A stretch of 35,581 nt of DNA, taken from contig DDWO01000012.1 in the NCBI GenBank assembly GCA_002345705.1, forward strand, positions 782-36,362. Reading direction: 5' to 3'. The stretch comes from Acholeplasmataceae bacterium UBA2284 (lineage in GTDB: Bacteria > Bacillota_I > Bacilli_A > Acholeplasmatales > Acholeplasmataceae). The notes beneath the pieces are model-generated. The model was not told the origin of the DNA, searched no databases, and worked only from the letters and a program-made list of their open reading frames with translations. Numbering within the stretch: position 1 is the first letter of the stretch; each line of letters opens with the position of its first letter. The translations under genes and the position numbers were made by a program. This document shows, in pieces, positions 33,066-35,581 of the stretch.

Positions 33066-33668
33066 ATGTTTATCACATTCGAAGGCGGAGAAGGCACAGG
33101 AAAAACCACACTCATTCAAAACGTCGCAGCCATTTTAAGAAAAAAACATCAAGTCGTTACATCTAGAGAACCTGGTGGAAGCATGATTGCAGAAGCAATC
33201 CGTGATATCATCTTAAACCCTAAGTATAAAGGAGTAACTCCTTATACAGAGGCTCTTTTGTTAGCTGCAGCTCGCGCTCAGCATTTAGATGAAGTCATTA
33301 TTCCTGCACTGCATGATAAGAAAATCGTTTTATGTGATCGTTACATCGACTCATCACTAGCTTATCAAGCCTATGCTAGAAATTTAGGCTATAAGTTCGT
33401 CTTATCGATTAATCATTACGCGACCCTAAATATGCCAGATTTAACATTTTATATTGACCTAGATCCAGTGGTTGGAATATCAAGAATCGCGAATCGTGAA
33501 AAATATGATCGTCTAGATCAAGAAACCTTTGATTTCCACACAAAGGTTAGAGAAGGCTATCTAGAAATTGCTAACATGTATTCTTCAAGAATTATCGTTA
33601 TCGATGGAAATCAAACCATAGAAGAAATAACAAATCAAATCGTTAAAAAGATTGAAGAAAAATTATGA
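33066..33668 (+). CDS. tmk: thymidylate kinase
   Basis: Phosphorylates dTMP to dTDP. The 200-residue product has the P-loop GGEGTGKTT (7-15), the dTMP-binding SREPGGS (33-39), CDRYIDSSLAYQ (90-101, the DRY motif), and a lid region ISRIANREKYDRLDQE typical of Gram-positive enzymes. AAAGGAGAGG precedes the ATG. Its stop overlaps the start of holB (ATGA), as is common in the conserved tmk-holB-ricT neighbourhood. Confidence 0.97.
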   Translation: MFITFEGGEGTGKTTLIQNVAAILRKKHQVVTSREPGGSMIAEAIRDIILNPKYKGVTPYTEALLLAAARAQHLDEVIIPALHDKKIVLCDRYIDSSLAYQAYARNLGYKFVLSINHYATLNMPDLTFYIDLDPVVGISRIANREKYDRLDQETFDFHTKVREGYLEIANMYSSRIIVIDGNQTIEEITNQIVKKIEEKL

Positions 33669-34609
33669 AAAGAGCATACTATTTTTTTAAACAGACCATT
33701 TTAAAAAATAGGCTCGCGCACTTATATTTAATTAGCGGACCAAAGGGGAGCGGAAAATCTCAGCTAGTCGATGAGGTTTCCTATTTGATATTGAATCAAG
33801 GAAAGCCTGAATCACCGCATCTAAAGCTTCAAATCAAGGAACGCAAGGTATCTAACCTAATGGTCATTGAACCTGATGGTCTAACCATCAAGAAGGAACA
33901 AATCCTTTTACTACAAACGGAATTTTCTAAGACAGCACTTGTGAGTGGTCCTAGAATCTATGTCATAAAAAATATTGAGAAGATTGGTATTAATGCAGCA
34001 AACTCGCTTTTAAAATTTATGGAAGAGCCACTTAACCATAACGTTTATGGATTCCTTTTAACTGAAAATCTGGACGACGTGCTCCGCACGATTCAATCTA
34101 GAAGTCAAATCATTCATTTAAAGGGTATCGATGAGCACGATTTAGAAAATGAATTGATTCAGCTTGGCGTTGAAGAAAAGGTTGCTACTTTAGCACCTTA
34201 TTTAACCAAAAACATTGATGAAGCGACATTACTTGCTGAAAACCCTAATTTTTTAGAGTTGATTCATTTTATTGAAGAAGTAGCTACACTTTGGACAAAT
34301 AAGGATATTTCCTTCCCACTTTATTTTGCCAATAAATCCGGATTTTTAATCCAGGACAGAGATTTCTTCAAAAGCTTTTTAGAATTACTACTTTTATACT
34401 TTTTAGATCTTGTGCACTATAAGGCACATCAAGAAATAACTTATAAGTTTTTAAGAGATCAAATTATTTTACAAAGTGATCGGATGCAGGTTAAGGATAT
34501 CAACGCAGTTATTGAAGCAGTTCAAGACGTGCTTGAAAAACAATCCTACTATATCAACCTAGATCTTGCATTAGACCATTTGATTTACACACTAGAGAAA
34601 AAGAGGTAA
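33665..34609 (+). CDS. holB: DNA polymerase III subunit delta prime
   Basis: Delta prime is a non-catalytic part of the clamp loader. The 314-residue product has a P-loop GPKGSGKS (25-32), the central KIGINAANSLLKFMEEP typical of delta prime, LTENLDDVLRTIQSRSQ carrying the SRS-type sensor region in place of SRC, and a helical C-terminal domain. The usual cysteine zinc site after the first helices is absent: the segment NQGKPESPHLKLQ has no cysteine. Encoded directly between tmk and ricT, which supports the assignment. Confidence 0.92.
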   Translation: MKRAYYFFKQTILKNRLAHLYLISGPKGSGKSQLVDEVSYLILNQGKPESPHLKLQIKERKVSNLMVIEPDGLTIKKEQILLLQTEFSKTALVSGPRIYVIKNIEKIGINAANSLLKFMEEPLNHNVYGFLLTENLDDVLRTIQSRSQIIHLKGIDEHDLENELIQLGVEEKVATLAPYLTKNIDEATLLAENPNFLELIHFIEEVATLWTNKDISFPLYFANKSGFLIQDRDFFKSFLELLLLYFLDLVHYKAHQEITYKFLRDQIILQSDRMQVKDINAVIEAVQDVLEKQSYYINLDLALDHLIYTLEKKR

Positions 34610-34613
34610 CCAT

Positions 34614-35414
34614 ATGAACGTTGCTTTAGTTCAATTTAAAGAAGCCGGGAAGAAATATTATTTCTCCTATAACGGTTTAACATTAGAAAAAAAGGACCGC
34701 GTTGTCGTTGAAACATCACGCGGTATTGAAATAGGAACTGTCTATCTATTCAAGGATATCGAGGAAACAGATTTAACTGCAGAGTTAAAACCAATTATTC
34801 GTAAAGCTACTGAAGGAGACATCAAGGAAGATTTATATAATCAAACATTAGAGCCAGGTGTCTTAGAAAATGCGAAGCACCTAGCAATTCAAAATGAACT
34901 TGAAATTAAGGTTTTAGGTGCGGAATATACATTAGATCGTAAAAGACTATTAATCTATTTTGAATCTGAAAGTAGAGTCGATTTTAGAAATCTAGTTAGA
35001 GATTTATCAGAAATTTATCACACAAGAATTGAATTAAGACAAATAGGACCAAGAGATGCAGCGAAAATGATTGGTGGAATCGGACCATGTGGCTTGATTT
35101 TATGCTGCACAACATTTATTGGTGAGTTTGACACCGTTTCAATCAAAATGGCAAAAAACCAAAATATAGCATTGAACCCACAAAAGATTTCAGGTGTATG
35201 CGGTAAGCTATTATGCTGCATTAAATATGAAGATGACGTTTATACTGAATTAAAGAAGATTATGCCTGATATGAATGAATCTGTTCAAACCGAAAAAGGG
35301 ACAGGTAATGTCATTGATTTAAACATTATCGCTCAAAAAATCAGAGTCAGATATCCTGATGGTGGCGGTATGGAATGGGTAGCCCTAAAGGATATTATTA
35401 CAAAGGAAGCGTAA
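34614..35414 (+). CDS. ricT: PSP1 / RicT (YaaT) protein
   Basis: RicT belongs to the Ric complex that in Bacillus subtilis tunes RNase Y cleavage and binds iron-sulfur clusters. The 266-residue product has the PSP1 C-terminal domain with six conserved cysteines: C159 (GIGPCGL), C164-C165 (ILCCTTF), C196 (GVCGKLL) and C201-C202. It starts four bases after holB and is followed directly by a trmN6-like gene (TAAATG), the same order as yaaT-yabB in Bacillus but without yabA between them. Confidence 0.95.
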   Translation: MNVALVQFKEAGKKYYFSYNGLTLEKKDRVVVETSRGIEIGTVYLFKDIEETDLTAELKPIIRKATEGDIKEDLYNQTLEPGVLENAKHLAIQNELEIKVLGAEYTLDRKRLLIYFESESRVDFRNLVRDLSEIYHTRIELRQIGPRDAAKMIGGIGPCGLILCCTTFIGEFDTVSIKMAKNQNIALNPQKISGVCGKLLCCIKYEDDVYTELKKIMPDMNESVQTEKGTGNVIDLNIIAQKIRVRYPDGGGMEWVALKDIITKEA

Positions 35415-35581
35415 ATGCTTAGAACATTACTTGGATCAAAATTAATGATAGAACAAAAGGGAAGACAGGCATTCAATTTGGATACCATTCTTTTGGCTGA
35501 TTTCGTTAAGGTCCCAGCAAAAGCTAAGCTATTAATGGATTTTGGTACAGGAGCTGGTGCCTTAATACTCTATATGAGTGA
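35415..35581 (+). CDS. 5' part of a TrmN6-like tRNA adenine methyltransferase
   Basis: The first 55 codons of a gene cut by the window end. It begins MLRTLLGSKLMIEQKGRQAF, then NLDTILLADFV and the SAM-binding motif DFGTGAGAL (42-50). This matches the start of the TrmN6 (YabB) family that methylates the amino group of A37 in tRNA1-Val. Position after ricT agrees with the Bacillus order. The catalytic NPPY motif is outside the window. Confidence 0.85.
   Translation, partial: MLRTLLGSKLMIEQKGRQAFNLDTILLADFVKVPAKAKLLMDFGTGAGALILYMS

Noticed and set aside
1..35581. TGA read as tryptophan (Mycoplasma code)
   Set aside because: Conserved tryptophans are encoded by TGG and TGA ends genes such as adk and map at the expected lengths.

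Overview
The window is a low-GC, Gram-positive-type chromosome segment in which tryptophan is encoded by TGG and TGA is used as a stop. Conserved ribosomal and housekeeping gene order sits beside secreted endonuclease I proteins that carry InlB/DUF5011-type repeats and beside lipoproteins. Together these suggest a wall-less or near-wall-less Firmicutes relative such as Acholeplasma or the Izemoplasma/Haloplasma group. This is inference from gene content; the species cannot be fixed from the sequence alone.

Region 1 (1-8610) is the distal half of the S10-spc-alpha ribosomal superoperon: end of rplX, then rplE, rpsN, rpsH, rplF, rplR, rpsE, rpmD, rplO, secY, adk, map, infA, rpmJ, rpsM, rpsK, rpoA and rplQ, closed by a hairpin terminator. 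S14 and L36 are both in their cysteine-free (non-zinc) forms.

Region 2 (8669-17387) holds a three-gene ABC exporter (COG4586/4587/3694 type), a surface lipoprotein with an endonuclease I domain followed by an aldo/keto reductase, a DUF975 membrane protein on the minus strand, and a two-gene ABC-2 exporter. Convergent units are separated by two-way hairpin terminators.

Region 3 (17389-26125) is the accessory centre of the window and the most interesting part. A peptide-type ABC exporter (minus strand) is divergent from a tightly coupled five-gene operon: HPr-kinase-like P-loop protein, CPBP membrane protease, PqqD-like recognition protein, S24/S26-type peptidase without a membrane anchor, and a family-5 nucleotidyltransferase. 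Just past the operon terminator, with its own promoter, lies a 42-codon gene whose product has a YxxPxV leader motif of the kind bound by PqqD-like domains. This looks like a ribosomally made, modified peptide (RiPP) or tagged-peptide system that has the accessory genes of paeninodin-type lasso clusters but no lasso cyclase or transglutaminase-like protease in the window. The small gene is followed after one base by a secreted endonuclease I gene, split in two by a -1 frameshift, and then by a lipoprotein gene.

Region 4 (26126-35581) returns to housekeeping: oligoendopeptidase F with a small membrane protein; thioredoxin and an unusual thioredoxin-reductase-like flavoprotein (minus strand); the ECF vitamin-transporter energizing module ecfA1-ecfA2-ecfT with truA; and tmk-holB-ricT followed by the start of a trmN6-like methyltransferase, the order known from the Bacillus subtilis tmk-yaaT-yabB region. 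No tRNA, rRNA, CRISPR array, insertion sequence or phage gene was seen, and no gene-free stretch exceeds about 215 bases.
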